A stretch of 64,000 nucleotides of DNA from Streptomyces mashuensis (GCF_014654785.1 NZ_BNBD01000004.1:124001-188000), one strand, 5' to 3'. Counted from the first letter of the stretch, positions 45,977-55,074 are shown. Numbers and translations: made by a program. Notes: generated by a model not told the origin, from the letters alone.

Positions 45977-46752
45977 CCTTCGCGCCCACGCGCCCGCACG
46001 CGCTCGCGGTGCGCCTTCTGCCGGCACGCGCCCCCGCAGTACCGCGCGGGCCTGCCCGTACGCGCCGAGCGCACCGGGTCGCCGCACACGGCGCATCGCC
46101 CCGTTTCGTTACGCCCTTCCGGCACCGGGGCGGGGAGTTTCGTCACATGCCGACCCGGGCGGAGGCTGTCGCAGGCCAGCGCCGTCATCCGGCCCGGCGG
46201 CAGCCCCGGCCCGCGGCGCTGCTCCATCGACAGGCACCCCAGCAGCAGCGCCATCACGTCGTCCATCCCCACGTCCCGCCGTACCGCACCGGCCTGTTGG
46301 GCCCGGCGCAGCAGGACGCCCAGGGCGTCACGGAAGTCCGCCTCGACGCCCGGTGAGGGCTCGAAACTGCCCTCCAGCGCGTCGCACAGCCCCTTGTTGC
46401 GCACCGAGAGCCGCACCACCGCCGCCAGGTAGCGGAAGAAGACCGGTCCGGGGTCGTCCGCCTGCGCCAACTCCCGTGCGGAGTCGGTGAAGAGCCGTAC
46501 CCGGTCCACGACCGTCGCCCTGAACAGGGCTTCCTTGGAAGGGAAATGGCGGTAGACGGTGCCCGTGCCCACGCCGGCGCGGCGCGCGATCTCGCCGAGC
46601 GGTACCGACAACCCCTGTTCTTCGAACGCCGATCGCGCTGCTTGCAGCACGAGTTGCCGATTGCGCCGCGCGTCGGCCCGCAGGGCCGCGGACCCCTGAA
46701 CCGGCGTGGCCGGCGCCACCGCCGGACGGGACGGCGTACGGGTCCGGTCCAT
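45973..46752 (-). CDS. TetR-family regulator with C-terminal Cys-rich tail
   Basis: 259 aa. HTH: GLSVPLGEIARRAGVGTGTVYRHFPSKEALF (residues about 48-77), then a helical ligand domain. The last 40 residues contain CAVCGDPVRSARTGRPARYCGGACRQKAHRER, four Cys in a CxxC...CxxxC layout, which could bind zinc. Such a tail is not in ordinary TetR proteins. N-terminus is a 25-residue Pro/Ala/Arg extension. ATG at 46752. Ligand and targets unknown. Confidence 0.85.
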   Translation of the reverse strand: MDRTRTPSRPAVAPATPVQGSAALRADARRNRQLVLQAARSAFEEQGLSVPLGEIARRAGVGTGTVYRHFPSKEALFRATVVDRVRLFTDSARELAQADDPGPVFFRYLAAVVRLSVRNKGLCDALEGSFEPSPGVEADFRDALGVLLRRAQQAGAVRRDVGMDDVMALLLGCLSMEQRRGPGLPPGRMTALACDSLRPGRHVTKLPAPVPEGRNETGRCAVCGDPVRSARTGRPARYCGGACRQKAHRERVRARGREG

Positions 46753-46880
46753 GCGCGAGGTGCCTCCGGGTACCGGGAAGGGAAACGGGACGTGGGTTCC
46801 GATTCTATCCGTGTGAGTGAGCGAGGAGGCGCAGGCGACATATACCGAAAACCCGTGCTAACAGTTCTCTGGGACGAGAC

Positions 46881-46929
46881 AAGAAAAAAGGGGCCGCCGC
46901 CGGTGCCGAACAGCACCGGCGGCGGCCCC
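46881..46929 (-). terminator. Rho-independent terminator after the aminotransferase
   Basis: A 17-bp perfect stem (GGGGCCGCCGCCGGTGC, 46890-46906, and complement 46913-46929) with a 6-nt loop (CGAACA) is followed on the minus strand by TTTTTT (46881-46889 read in reverse). It lies 14 bp past the aminotransferase stop at 46943. Confidence 0.95.
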
Positions 46930-46942
46930 GCAGAAGGACCGG

Positions 46943-48088
46943 TCAGCCCGTGGCCACCGCGTCCCACGCCGCGCCCGCCGCCTCCAGCGCGCCGTCCACC
47001 GGCGCCACCGGCGCGCCCAGCGCGCGCAGGCCGTCCACCAGCGCGGACAGCGAGGCCAGGACCGTCTCGCGGTCGGCGTCCATCCCGTAGTGGTTGACCC
47101 GGATCATTTCCTTGGCCAGCGCACCGCCCGCCGCCTGCAGCGGCACCGACGCGTCGGCGGCCAGCGCCGCCGCCACCACGTCCCGGGCGTCCACGCCGTC
47201 GGGCGCGCGCAGCGTCGTGGCGACGGGCGCGGCGTCCTCGTCCCGCACCACGTAGGGGGCGAGGGACTCCAGGGCCCGTACACCGGCGCGCGTGGCCGCC
47301 GAGGCGGCGCGGTGGCGCGCGATGGCGCTGTCCAGGCCCTCTGCGCGCACGCGGTCCACGGCCTGCTCCAGCGCCAGCATCTCCAGCTGCGCCGGGGCGT
47401 GCGGCAGGGCCGCGCGCCCGCCGTCGATCCAGCGCTCCTTCCAGTCCAGGAGCGACAGGTACGAGCGGCGGGGCGCCTGCTCATTGGCCGCGATCCGCTC
47501 CCACGCGCGGGCGCTGACGGACGCCACCGACACACCGGCGGGGCCGGCCAGTGCCTTCTGCCCGCCGATGACGCACAGATCGACGCCCCACTCGTCGGTC
47601 AGCAGCGGCTCCGCGCCGACCGACGCGACCGCGTCGAGCATCAGCAGCGCGCCGTGCTCCCGCACCACCGCGCCGATCTGGGCGACCGGGTTGGTGTTGC
47701 CGGTGGCCGCCTCGGCGTGCACCAGGCTGACGAAGTCGATGGCGGGGTGCGCACGGAGCGCGTCCGCGACCTGCTCCGCGCCGACGGCGCCGCTGAAGGG
47801 CGCCGTCACGGTGACGACCTCCGCGCCGCACGAGCGCAGCCAGCCGCCGAACGTCTCGCCGTACGGACCGGTGATCACGTTGAGGGCCGTGCTGCCGGGC
47901 CGTACGGCGGAACGGATGCACGCCTCCAGCGGCAGCAGGGCCTCGCCCTGCATCGTCACGACGCTCTCGGCCGTCCGCATCAGCGCCGCCGTCTTGTCCT
48001 CGACGCGGGCGAAGTGGGCGGCGCTCAGCGGCGCCAGGTCGAGCAGGTCCGGAGCGGTGCTCGCGGTGTGCGCGGTGTTCGCGGTCAC
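46943..48088 (-). CDS. Class V PLP-dependent aminotransferase (alanine-glyoxylate/serine type)
   Basis: 381 aa. PLP Lys in CVIGGQKALAGPAG; Asp in LMLDAVASVGAEP; NVITGPYGETFGGW at the cofactor site. The family includes alanine-glyoxylate, serine-pyruvate and phosphonate aminotransferases and small natural-product enzymes; exact substrates cannot be told. GTG 48088 has GGAAGG. It lies 58 bp downstream of an ATP-grasp gene and is probably co-transcribed; strong terminator follows. Confidence 0.87.
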   Translation of the reverse strand: MTANTAHTASTAPDLLDLAPLSAAHFARVEDKTAALMRTAESVVTMQGEALLPLEACIRSAVRPGSTALNVITGPYGETFGGWLRSCGAEVVTVTAPFSGAVGAEQVADALRAHPAIDFVSLVHAEAATGNTNPVAQIGAVVREHGALLMLDAVASVGAEPLLTDEWGVDLCVIGGQKALAGPAGVSVASVSARAWERIAANEQAPRRSYLSLLDWKERWIDGGRAALPHAPAQLEMLALEQAVDRVRAEGLDSAIARHRAASAATRAGVRALESLAPYVVRDEDAAPVATTLRAPDGVDARDVVAAALAADASVPLQAAGGALAKEMIRVNHYGMDADRETVLASLSALVDGLRALGAPVAPVDGALEAAGAAWDAVATG

Positions 48089-48146
48089 GGTGCCTTCCAG
48101 GTGGTCTCGCGCCGCGGGTCCGGCGCCGGCCGTTCTCCCGTCGACT

Positions 48147-49016
48147 CTACGTCCGGGCCGGGGCCCCCGCCGAGGAGGGGACACCGGCGAGGAGCCGGTG
48201 CAGAGACTCCGTCATCGCCGTCACGAACGCGTCGCGCACGGCCGGCGCGACGAGGTCCAGGGAGAGGTACGGGTTGAGGTCCTCCAGCTCGACGAGCAGC
48301 AGCCCGCCGTCCGGCGCGCGGCAGGCGTCCACGCGCTGGATGCCGTGGTCCATCGCGTTCCAGTCGACGAACCGCTGCGCGAACGCCAGGTCCTCCGCCG
48401 TCGGTGCGTACGGCTCCAGCTCCCAGCGCCGCTCGGGCCGCGGCGCGTACAGGGCGTACTGGAAGGCACGGTCGACGAAGTAGAACGAGACCTCGTAGCG
48501 GAAGTCGATCCGCGGCTGTACGAGCACCTCGGCCAGGTCCTCGCCGGCCGCCATGGACTCCAGGCCGGCCCGGTCCACCACGCGCAGGCCGATCGAGTCG
48601 GCCCCCGACCGCGGCTTGACCACGTACGCCTCCGCCCGCGGCAGCCGCCCGAGGTCCTCGGCGCTGCCGGCGGTGGGTATGACGGGGTAGCCCTCGGCGC
48701 TCAGGTCGAGCAGGTACTGCTTGCCCACCATGTCGGCCTTGCCGGTCAGCTGGTTGTGGACGCGTACGCCGCGCTCCAGCGCGCGGGCGCGGAACGCGGC
48801 GTACTCCTCCTGGTAGTGGATCACCGGACCGCTGTTGCGGACGACCACGGCGTCGAAGGACTCCATCAGCGCCGTGGCGTCCCGCGGGTGGCACAGGGCG
48901 ACGTCGAAGTCCGCCCGCAGCCGGCCGGACAGGAAGATGTCCTCGTCGCAGTACCGGCGCCCGCGCGCCTGATAGGTGAGATCGGTGACGTACAGGAGAC
49001 GGGGCCGGACGGACAT
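48147..49016 (-). CDS. ATP-grasp domain ligase-like protein
   Basis: 289 aa. VVKPRSGADSIGLRVV holds the ATP-binding Lys, VLVQPRIDFRYEVSFYFVDR and LVELEDLNPYLSLDLV the Mg-binding Glu/Asn of the ATP-grasp fold. Such enzymes couple a carboxylate to an amine via acyl-phosphate, as in small-peptide or amino-acid ligation. Paired with the aminotransferase downstream, it may make a dipeptide or a modified amino acid. No known pathway recognised. ATG 49016. Confidence 0.82.
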   Translation of the reverse strand: MSVRPRLLYVTDLTYQARGRRYCDEDIFLSGRLRADFDVALCHPRDATALMESFDAVVVRNSGPVIHYQEEYAAFRARALERGVRVHNQLTGKADMVGKQYLLDLSAEGYPVIPTAGSAEDLGRLPRAEAYVVKPRSGADSIGLRVVDRAGLESMAAGEDLAEVLVQPRIDFRYEVSFYFVDRAFQYALYAPRPERRWELEPYAPTAEDLAFAQRFVDWNAMDHGIQRVDACRAPDGGLLLVELEDLNPYLSLDLVAPAVRDAFVTAMTESLHRLLAGVPSSAGAPART

Positions 49017-49077
49017 CTCACTCCCAGCGTGATCGGATGATCACAAAAGTACACCCGGCCCCGGTCCCTACGGTGTG

Positions 49078-49593
49078 TCAGGCAAGCAGCCGGTAGCGGG
49101 CCGTCTGCTCGTCGGTGGCCCAGTGGTGGAAGCCGGCCTTCTCCAGGACGCGGACGGACGCCGGGTTCGTGAGCTCCACGGTGGCGACCACGGTGTGGAC
49201 GCCGGGCGCGGCGAGGGCGTACGCGGCGAGTGCCCGGGTGGCCTCGGGGGCGTAACCGCGGCCCCGGCGGGAGGCCACGATGCCGTAGCCGATCTCCAGA
49301 GTGCCGTCGGCCGGTGGCCAGAACAGGCCTATGGAGCCCACCACCAGGCCGCTGTCGCGCTCGACGACCAGACGGTGGCCGTACGGGCCGAGCCAGTCGG
49401 GGTACTGGCCGAAGAGGCCGGCGACGACGCGGTCGCCTTCGGCGGGGAAGTCGTCGGCCCAGTCGGCGCGCCTGGAGTCACCGACGACCGCGGCGGCCTC
49501 GGCCGTCGTCCAGGGACGGAGGACGAGGCGGTCGGTGGTCAGGTCTGCATGAGCAGAGGCAGCAGAGGAAGAAGAGGCAGAGGAAGAGGACAC
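49078..49593 (-). CDS. GNAT-family N-acetyltransferase
   Basis: 171 aa. GNAT core of RimJ/RimL type: LTTDRLVLRPWTTAEA, SIGLFWPPADGTLEIGYGI, and acetyl-CoA loop RRGRGYAPEATRALAAYAL, then NPASVRVLEKAGF. The first 15 residues are Ser/Ala-rich (SSSSASSSSAASAHA) and likely disordered. GTG at 49593 has AGGAG at 6 nt. Substrate unknown; antibiotic or protein acetylation possible. Confidence 0.88.
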   Translation of the reverse strand: MSSSSASSSSAASAHADLTTDRLVLRPWTTAEAAAVVGDSRRADWADDFPAEGDRVVAGLFGQYPDWLGPYGHRLVVERDSGLVVGSIGLFWPPADGTLEIGYGIVASRRGRGYAPEATRALAAYALAAPGVHTVVATVELTNPASVRVLEKAGFHHWATDEQTARYRLLA

Positions 49594-49765
49594 GTGTCAC
49601 TCCTGGTCGTGGGAACGACCCGGACCGCGCTCCGTCAGCGCGTCGTCCGGACGAGGGCATGCTGAGGACGGCCGGCGGCGGCCATATTCATCAACCTCCC
49701 TGGTCCTTGATCACGCGTCTCTCGCGTGGGCGAGACCCTAGCACCGGTGTCCGGGCTGCCGGTGA

Positions 49766-51295
49766 TCAGGTCTGTGCCATGTCCACGAAGCGCGAGTAGT
49801 GGCCCTGGAAGGCGACCGTGATGGTGGCCGTGGGGCCGTTACGGTGCTTGGCCACGATCAGGTCGGCCTCGCCGGCGCGCGGCGACTCCTTCTCGTAGGC
49901 GTCCTCGCGGTGGAGCAGGATGACCATGTCGGCGTCCTGCTCGATGGAGCCCGATTCACGCAGGTCGGAGACCATCGGCTTCTTGTCCGTACGCTGCTCG
50001 GGGCCACGGTTCAGCTGGGAGAGCGCGATCACGGGGACCTCCAGCTCCTTGGCGAGGAGCTTGAGGTTGCGGGACATGTCCGAGACCTCCTGCTGACGGC
50101 TCTCGGGGCGGCGCGAGCCGCCCGACTGCATCAGCTGGAGGTAGTCGATGACGACGAGCTTGAGGTCGTTGCGCTGCTTCAGGCGGCGGCACTTGGCGCG
50201 GATCTCCATCATCGACAGGTTGGGCGAGTCGTCGATGTAGAGCGGCGCCGCGGAGACGTCGGGCATGCGGCGGGCGAGCCGGGTCCAGTCGTCGTCCGTC
50301 ATCGAGCCGGAGCGCATGTGGTGCAGGGCCACGCGCGCCTCGGCGGACAGCAGACGCATGGCGATCTCGTTGCGGCCCATTTCGAGGGAGAAGATGACGC
50401 TGGGCAGGTTGCTCTTGATCGAGGCGGCCCGCGCGAAGTCCAGCGCGAGGGTGGACTTACCCATGGCGGGACGGGCCGCGATGACGATCATCTGGCCGGG
50501 GTGGAGGCCGTTGGTGAGCGCGTCGAGGTCCGTGAAGCCGGTGGGGACGCCGGACATCTGGCCGCTGCGCGACCCGATCGCCTCGATCTCGTCGAGCGCG
50601 CCCTCCATGATGTCGCCGAGCGGGAGGTAGTCCTCGCTGGTCCGCTGCTCGGTGACGGCATAGATCTCGGCCTGGGCCTTGTTGACGATGTCGTCGACGT
50701 CGCCGTCGGCCGCGTATCCCATCTGCGTGATGCGCGTGCCCGCCTCGACGAGGCGGCGCAGCACGGCGCGCTCGTGGACGATCTCGGCGTAGTACTCGGC
50801 GTTGGCCGCCGTGGGCACCGACTGCACCAGGGTGTGCAGGTAGGCGGCGCCGCCGACGCGGGTGATCTCGCCGCGCTTGGTCAGCTCGGCCGCGACGGTG
50901 ATGGGGTCGGCCGGTTCGCCCTTGGCGTAGAGGTCGAGAATGGCCTGGTAGATGGTCTCGTGGGCGGGGCGGTAGAAGTCCTCGCGCTTGAGCACCTCGA
51001 CGACGTCGGCGATCGCGTCCTTGGAGAGCAGCATGCCGCCCAGGACGGACTGCTCGGCGTCGAGGTCCTGCGGGGGGACGCGCTCGAAGCCGCTGCCGCG
51101 GTCCCAGCCGTCGTCACCACCGCCGCCGTCGTGACCGCCGTGCCCGTCACGGCCGGAGCCGTCGCCGCGGTCGTGACGGCCGCCGCGGCCCTTGCCGCCG
51201 TCGCGTCCGTCGCCCCGGCGGGAGCGCGGGAAGGGAAGTCTGTCGCCGGGTCCGGCCTCGCCCCAGGGGTCGTCCATGGGCTCGGGGATGCTCAC
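49766..51295 (-). CDS. dnaB: Replicative DNA helicase DnaB
   Basis: 509 aa, hexameric replication-fork helicase. Gly/Asp/Arg/His-rich N-terminal extension (about residues 20-70) precedes the DnaB N-domain (DLDAEQSVLGGMLL) and RecA-like core: Walker A AARPAMGKSTLA (about residue 270), LVVIDYLQLM (Walker B) and the arginine-finger region RESGSIEQDADM. There is no intein, common in some actinobacterial dnaB. GTG 51295 is chosen because GGAGG lies about 10 bp upstream; earlier ATG 51370 lacks such support. Confidence 0.97.
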   Translation of the reverse strand: MSIPEPMDDPWGEAGPGDRLPFPRSRRGDGRDGGKGRGGRHDRGDGSGRDGHGGHDGGGGDDGWDRGSGFERVPPQDLDAEQSVLGGMLLSKDAIADVVEVLKREDFYRPAHETIYQAILDLYAKGEPADPITVAAELTKRGEITRVGGAAYLHTLVQSVPTAANAEYYAEIVHERAVLRRLVEAGTRITQMGYAADGDVDDIVNKAQAEIYAVTEQRTSEDYLPLGDIMEGALDEIEAIGSRSGQMSGVPTGFTDLDALTNGLHPGQMIVIAARPAMGKSTLALDFARAASIKSNLPSVIFSLEMGRNEIAMRLLSAEARVALHHMRSGSMTDDDWTRLARRMPDVSAAPLYIDDSPNLSMMEIRAKCRRLKQRNDLKLVVIDYLQLMQSGGSRRPESRQQEVSDMSRNLKLLAKELEVPVIALSQLNRGPEQRTDKKPMVSDLRESGSIEQDADMVILLHREDAYEKESPRAGEADLIVAKHRNGPTATITVAFQGHYSRFVDMAQT

Positions 51296-51723
51296 CCCTG
51301 GGCCACCTCCTCCCGTCCGCGCAGCGGACCTCGCCGTGCCCCTCTTTCCTACGGCACGGCTCTGACACATCGCGCACCGGACTCCGCGTGCGACCGGTCC
51401 ACGGTAGGGCTGCGGGCACCGTCAGCCAATCTGGTTATCCACAGGGGGTGTGGATGAACTGCCTCAGCCTGTGGAGAACTGCCCCGATCCTGTGCATGGG
51501 TCGGGGGAAACCACTGTGGACAAACACACAGTCCCCCTCACCTCACCCTCCTGACCTGCATGTTTATCATCCACCGGCTGTTGAGGAGAAAAACTTCGCC
51601 GGGTGGGCGGAGATCGCGACAAACGGCGCAGAGAAGATCACACACCAGTCCCGAAAGTAAGGGGCGTAAGCTAAGTGCAGCGATTACCTGTGGAAGATTG
51701 GACGGCCCTGTGAGGACCACCCC
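51296..51723. other. Divergent dnaB-MATE intergenic region
   Basis: 428-bp spacer; the left 120 bp are the GC-rich dnaB leader, the middle is the DnaA cluster, and the right part from about 51540 is somewhat less GC-rich (TGTTTATCATCC) and should contain the MATE promoter. No ORF of quality. Confidence 0.6.
51435..51523. promoter_or_regulatory. DnaA-box cluster upstream of dnaB and the MATE gene
   Basis: Perfect boxes TTATCCACA (51435-51443, forward) and TGTGGACAA (51515-51523, reverse), near-perfect TGTGGATGA (51449-51457) and TGTGGAGAA (51470-51478), all within 89 bp. A weaker TGTGGAAGA lies at 51689-51697. There is no dnaA, so it is not oriC. DnaA may autoregulate or titrate here and affect dnaB expression; this is inferred. 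Confidence 0.75.
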
Positions 51724-53064
51724 GTGAGCCACGCCCCCACCACCGGCCCGACCGGCATCCGCCGGCACGACCGGGAGATCGTCGCACTCGCCGTGCCCGC
51801 CTTCGGCGCGCTCGTCGCCGAGCCCCTCTTCGTCATGGCGGACAGCGCCATCGTCGGCCACCTCGGCACCCGTCAGCTGGCCGGCCTCGGGGTCGCCGCC
51901 GCGCTCCTCACCACCGCCGCCGGCGTCTTCGTCTTCCTCGCCTACGCCACCACCGCCGCGGTCGCCCGGCGCATCGGTGCGGGTGACCGGCGGGCCGCCA
52001 TCCGGCAGGGCATGGACGGCATCTGGCTCGGCGCGCTCCTCGGCGCCGCCGTCGCCGCGGCCGTCCTGGTCGCGGCCCCCGCCCTGATCCGGCTCTTCGG
52101 CGCCTCCCCCACCGCCGCGCCCTACGGCACCACGTACCTGCGCATCAGCGCCCTGGGCATCCCCGCGATGCTCGTCGTCCTGGCGGCGACCGGCGTCCTG
52201 CGGGGGCTCCAGGACACCCGGACCCCGCTCTACGTCGCCGTGGGCGGCTTCGCCCTCAACACCGCGCTGAACGTCGCCCTCGTCTACGGCGCCGGCCTGG
52301 GCATCGCCGGCTCCGCGTGGGGCACCGTGATCGCCCAGTGCGCCATGGCCGCCGTCTACCTGGCCGTCGTCGTCCGCGGCGCCCGGCGGCACGGCGCCTC
52401 GCTGCGGCCGGACGCCGCCGGCATCCGGGCCTGCGCCCAGGCCGGCGCGCCGCTGCTGGTCCGTACGCTCTCGCTGCGCGCCGTGCTGATGATCGCCACG
52501 GCGGTCGCCGCCCGGCTGGGTGACGACGAGATCGCCGCCCACCAGATCGTGCTCAGCCTGTGGAACCTGCTCGCCTTCGCCCTGGACGCCATCGCCATCG
52601 CCGGTCAGGCGATCATCGGCCGCTACCTGGGCGCCGGGGACAGCGACGGGGCGAAGGCCGTCTGCCGGCGGATGGTGCAGTGGGGCGTCGTGTCGGGTGT
52701 GGTCCTGGGCGCCCTCGTGGTGCTCTCGCGGCCGGTGTTCGTCCCCCTGTTCACCTCGGACCCGGGGGTGCGCGGCACGCTGCTGCCCGCGCTCCTGGTG
52801 GTGGCGGTGGGGCAGCCCGTGGCCGGCGCGGTGTTCGTCCTGGACGGCGTGCTGATGGGGGCCGGCGACGGCCCCTACCTGGCACGGGCGATGCTGCTCG
52901 TCCTGGCCGTGTTCACGCCCGCCGCGCTCCTGGTGCCGGTGGTGGGCGGCGGGCTGACGACGCTGTGGTGGGCGATGACCGTGATGATGGCGGTCCGGCT
53001 GCTGACCCTGTGGGCGCGGGCCCGTTCCGGCCGCTGGCTCGTCACCGGCGCGGTCCGGGCCTGA
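51724..53064 (+). CDS. MATE-family efflux transporter (DinF-like)
   Basis: 446 aa, 12 TM helices. HDREIVALAVPAFGALVAEPLFVMADSAIVGHLG is the DinF-type start; RGLQDTRTPLYVAVGGFALNTALN and GQAIIGRYLGAGD are family motifs. GTG 51724 with GAGG upstream. Exports cationic drugs using Na/H gradients. Ends 65 bp before the shared terminator with rplI. Confidence 0.9.
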   Translation: MSHAPTTGPTGIRRHDREIVALAVPAFGALVAEPLFVMADSAIVGHLGTRQLAGLGVAAALLTTAAGVFVFLAYATTAAVARRIGAGDRRAAIRQGMDGIWLGALLGAAVAAAVLVAAPALIRLFGASPTAAPYGTTYLRISALGIPAMLVVLAATGVLRGLQDTRTPLYVAVGGFALNTALNVALVYGAGLGIAGSAWGTVIAQCAMAAVYLAVVVRGARRHGASLRPDAAGIRACAQAGAPLLVRTLSLRAVLMIATAVAARLGDDEIAAHQIVLSLWNLLAFALDAIAIAGQAIIGRYLGAGDSDGAKAVCRRMVQWGVVSGVVLGALVVLSRPVFVPLFTSDPGVRGTLLPALLVVAVGQPVAGAVFVLDGVLMGAGDGPYLARAMLLVLAVFTPAALLVPVVGGGLTTLWWAMTVMMAVRLLTLWARARSGRWLVTGAVRA

Positions 53065-53128
53065 GCCCGGCGCGCGTACGGGTACGGGTACGGCGCGCCC
53101 GGCAGCCGCCGGAAGGCGACCGGAACGG

Positions 53129-53166
53129 CGGAAGGGCCGCACCCCGGCTGGGGTGCGGCCCTTCCG
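53129..53166. terminator. Bidirectional terminator between MATE and rplI
   Basis: 17-bp perfect stem (CGGAAGGGCCGCACCCC, 53129-53145, complement 53150-53166) with GGCT loop, between two convergent genes. No U-tract either side. Confidence 0.92.
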
Positions 53167-53192
53167 TCAGGCTGTGCCTGTGGTCACGGCCG

Positions 53193-53639
53193 TCAGGCGG
53201 CGACGACCTCGATGCCGAGCTTGGCAACGACGTCGGCGTGCAGACGCACGGACACCTGGTGGGCGCCGAGGGTCTTGATGGGCGAGCCCACCTCGACACG
53301 GCGCTTGTCGACCTCGGGACCGCCGGAGGACTTGATCGCGGCAGCGATGTCGGCCGGGGTCACGGAGCCGAACAGACGGCCGGCCTCGCCGGCACGGGTG
53401 GCCAGGCGAACCTTGACACCCTCGAGCTGGGCCTTGACCTCGTTGGCCTGCTCGACCGAGGCGATCTCGCGGATCTTGCGAGCGCGACGGATCTGCTCGA
53501 CGTCCTTCTCGCCACCCTTGGTCCAGCGGATCGCGAAACCGCGCGGGACCAGGTAGTTGCGAGCGTAGCCGTCCTTGACGTCCACGACGTCGCCGGCGAC
53601 ACCGAGGCCGGAGACCTCGTGGGTGAGGATGATCTTCAT
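53193..53639 (-). CDS. rplI: 50S ribosomal protein L9
   Basis: 148 aa. N-terminal [36 protein letters not shown] is the ribosome-binding domain, followed by the long connecting helix and C-terminal domain ([14 protein letters not shown]). Last gene of the rpsF-ssb-rpsR-rplI group, 18 bp after rpsR. Confidence 0.98.
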   Translation of the reverse strand: MKIILTHEVSGLGVAGDVVDVKDGYARNYLVPRGFAIRWTKGGEKDVEQIRRARKIREIASVEQANEVKAQLEGVKVRLATRAGEAGRLFGSVTPADIAAAIKSSGGPEVDKRRVEVGSPIKTLGAHQVSVRLHADVVAKLGIEVVAA

Positions 53640-53657
53640 TGGTCGGTCACCCTTCCC

Positions 53658-53894
53658 TTATCGCGCGGACGAGGTGTAGGGCAGCAGCGCCATCTCACGG
53701 CTGTTCTTCACGGCCGTGGCGACGTCACGCTGGTGCTGAGTGCAGTTGCCGGTCACGCGACGGGCACGGATCTTGCCGCGGTCGGAAATGAACTTCCGCA
53801 GCATGTTCGTGTCCTTGTAGTCCACGTAAGCGGTCTTGTCCTTGCAGAACGCGCAGACCTTCTTCTTCGGCTTGCGCGGGGGCGGCTTCGCCAT
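53658..53894 (-). CDS. rpsR: 30S ribosomal protein S18
   Basis: 78 aa; KVCAFCKDK and [25 protein letters not shown]. The Cys residues (CxxC and a third Cys) suggest the zinc-bound C-plus type, whereas streptomycetes also keep a C-minus paralogue elsewhere. ATG 53894 with RBS; lies 42 bp after ssb. Pairs with S6 in the ribosome platform. Confidence 0.97.
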   Translation of the reverse strand: MAKPPPRKPKKKVCAFCKDKTAYVDYKDTNMLRKFISDRGKIRARRVTGNCTQHQRDVATAVKNSREMALLPYTSSAR

Positions 53895-53936
53895 TGTCTT
53901 TCTCCTGTGAATCAAGAAGTTTCTGTGCCGACGCCC

Positions 53937-54512
53937 TTAGAAGGGCGGCTCGTCGGAGTAGCCGCCGGAGTTGCCGGAGCCGCCGCCCCAGCCTCCTCCG
54001 CCGCCGCCCTGCTGGCTGCCGGACGGAGCGCCGGTGGCCCAGGGGTCGTCGGCGGGAGCACCGCCGCCGCCCTGCTGGCCGCCGGGGCCGGAGCCCCAGC
54101 CGCCGCCCTGGCCACCACCGAAGCCACCCTGGCCACCGCCACCGCGGCCCGCGGTCTTGGTGACCTTCGCCGTGGCGTTCCGCAGGCTGGCACCGACCTC
54201 GTCGACGTCGAGCTCGTAGACCGTGCGCTTGACGCCCTCGCGGTCCTCGTAGGACCGCTGCTTCAGCCGGCCCTGCACGATGACGCGCATGCCCCGCTGG
54301 AGCGACTCGGCGACGTTCTCCGCCGCCTGCCGCCACACCGAGCACGTGAGGAAGAGGCTCTCGCCGTCCTTCCACTCGTTGGTCTGGCGGTCGAAGGTGC
54401 GGGGGGTGGACGCGATGCGGAACTTCGCGACCGCCGCACCGGAGGGGGTGAAGCGCAGCTCGGGGTCGTCGACCAGATTGCCGACGACCGTGATGACGGT
54501 CTCGCCTGCCAT
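53937..54512 (-). CDS. ssb: Single-stranded DNA-binding protein
   Basis: 191 aa. OB-fold (residues about 1-110; [43 protein letters not shown]) followed by a long Gly/Gln-rich linker ([18 protein letters not shown]) and the acidic tip YSDEPPF that recruits partners. This is the essential SsbA type, with long Gly tail typical of Streptomyces. Follows rpsF after 78 bp. Confidence 0.97.
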   Translation of the reverse strand: MAGETVITVVGNLVDDPELRFTPSGAAVAKFRIASTPRTFDRQTNEWKDGESLFLTCSVWRQAAENVAESLQRGMRVIVQGRLKQRSYEDREGVKRTVYELDVDEVGASLRNATAKVTKTAGRGGGGQGGFGGGQGGGWGSGPGGQQGGGGAPADDPWATGAPSGSQQGGGGGGWGGGSGNSGGYSDEPPF

Positions 54513-54590
54513 GGATGAACCTCTCGGCGGGTGTGCTGGCTGCTTGCTACTCGTGGAGATGCAGCCCGATTACCTCTGAACCGTCGGGGT

Positions 54591-54881
54591 TCAGTGGGTC
54601 TCGGGACGGAGGACCTTGGTCCGGAGGACCGACTCGTTCAGGTTCATCTGGCGGTCGAGCTCCTTGACGACCGCAGGCTCGGCCTGCAGGTCGATGACCG
54701 AGTAGATGCCCTCGGGCTTCTTCTTGATCTCGTAAGCGAGACGACGACGGCCCCAGGTGTCGACCTTCTCGACCTTTCCGTTGCCCTCACGGACGACGGA
54801 GAGGAAGTTCTCGATCAGCGGGGAGACTGCACGCTCCTCGAGATCGGGGTCGAGGATGACCATCACCTCGTAGTGACGCAT
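54591..54881 (-). CDS. rpsF: 30S ribosomal protein S6
   Basis: 96 aa: [69 protein letters not shown]. Pairs with S18. ATG 54881 follows a perfect Shine-Dalgarno (AAAGGAGGTGG). First gene of the group. Confidence 0.98.
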   Translation of the reverse strand: MRHYEVMVILDPDLEERAVSPLIENFLSVVREGNGKVEKVDTWGRRRLAYEIKKKPEGIYSVIDLQAEPAVVKELDRQMNLNESVLRTKVLRPETH

Positions 54882-54975
54882 GTGGAACCCACCTCCTTTG
54901 GACTCAGCGGCCACGGTCGATCCGTGGCAGGAGGGTCGTGATGCGTGAACAACGGTATCGGCCGACACTGACAAT

Positions 54976-55014
54976 CAGCGGGGAGTCCCTGGGTAGCCCC
55001 CGGGACCGCCGCTG
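54976..55014 (-). ncRNA. Candidate structured leader of rpsF (S6:S18 autoregulation?)
   Basis: Within the about 155-nt predicted 5' UTR a two-part hairpin can be drawn: outer stem CAGCGG/CCGCTG (54976-54981, 55009-55014), inner stem GTCCC/GGGAC (54985-54989, 55002-55006), apical GC loop. Known rpsF leaders fold into a hairpin bound by S6:S18. The match in detail has not been tested. Confidence 0.35.
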
Positions 55015-55044
55015 GGTCCGGGCAGACACCGATGCAGACCGTAC

Positions 55045-55074
55045 ACAGTACCCCGAACACCCGGTCCGGTTGAA
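55045..55074 (-). promoter_or_regulatory. Candidate rpsF promoter
   Basis: On the minus strand TTCAAC (55069-55074) and TACTGT (55045-55050) are separated by 18 bp, consistent with sigma-HrdB-like promoters. It would start transcription about 155-160 bases before the rpsF ATG. Confidence 0.45.
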
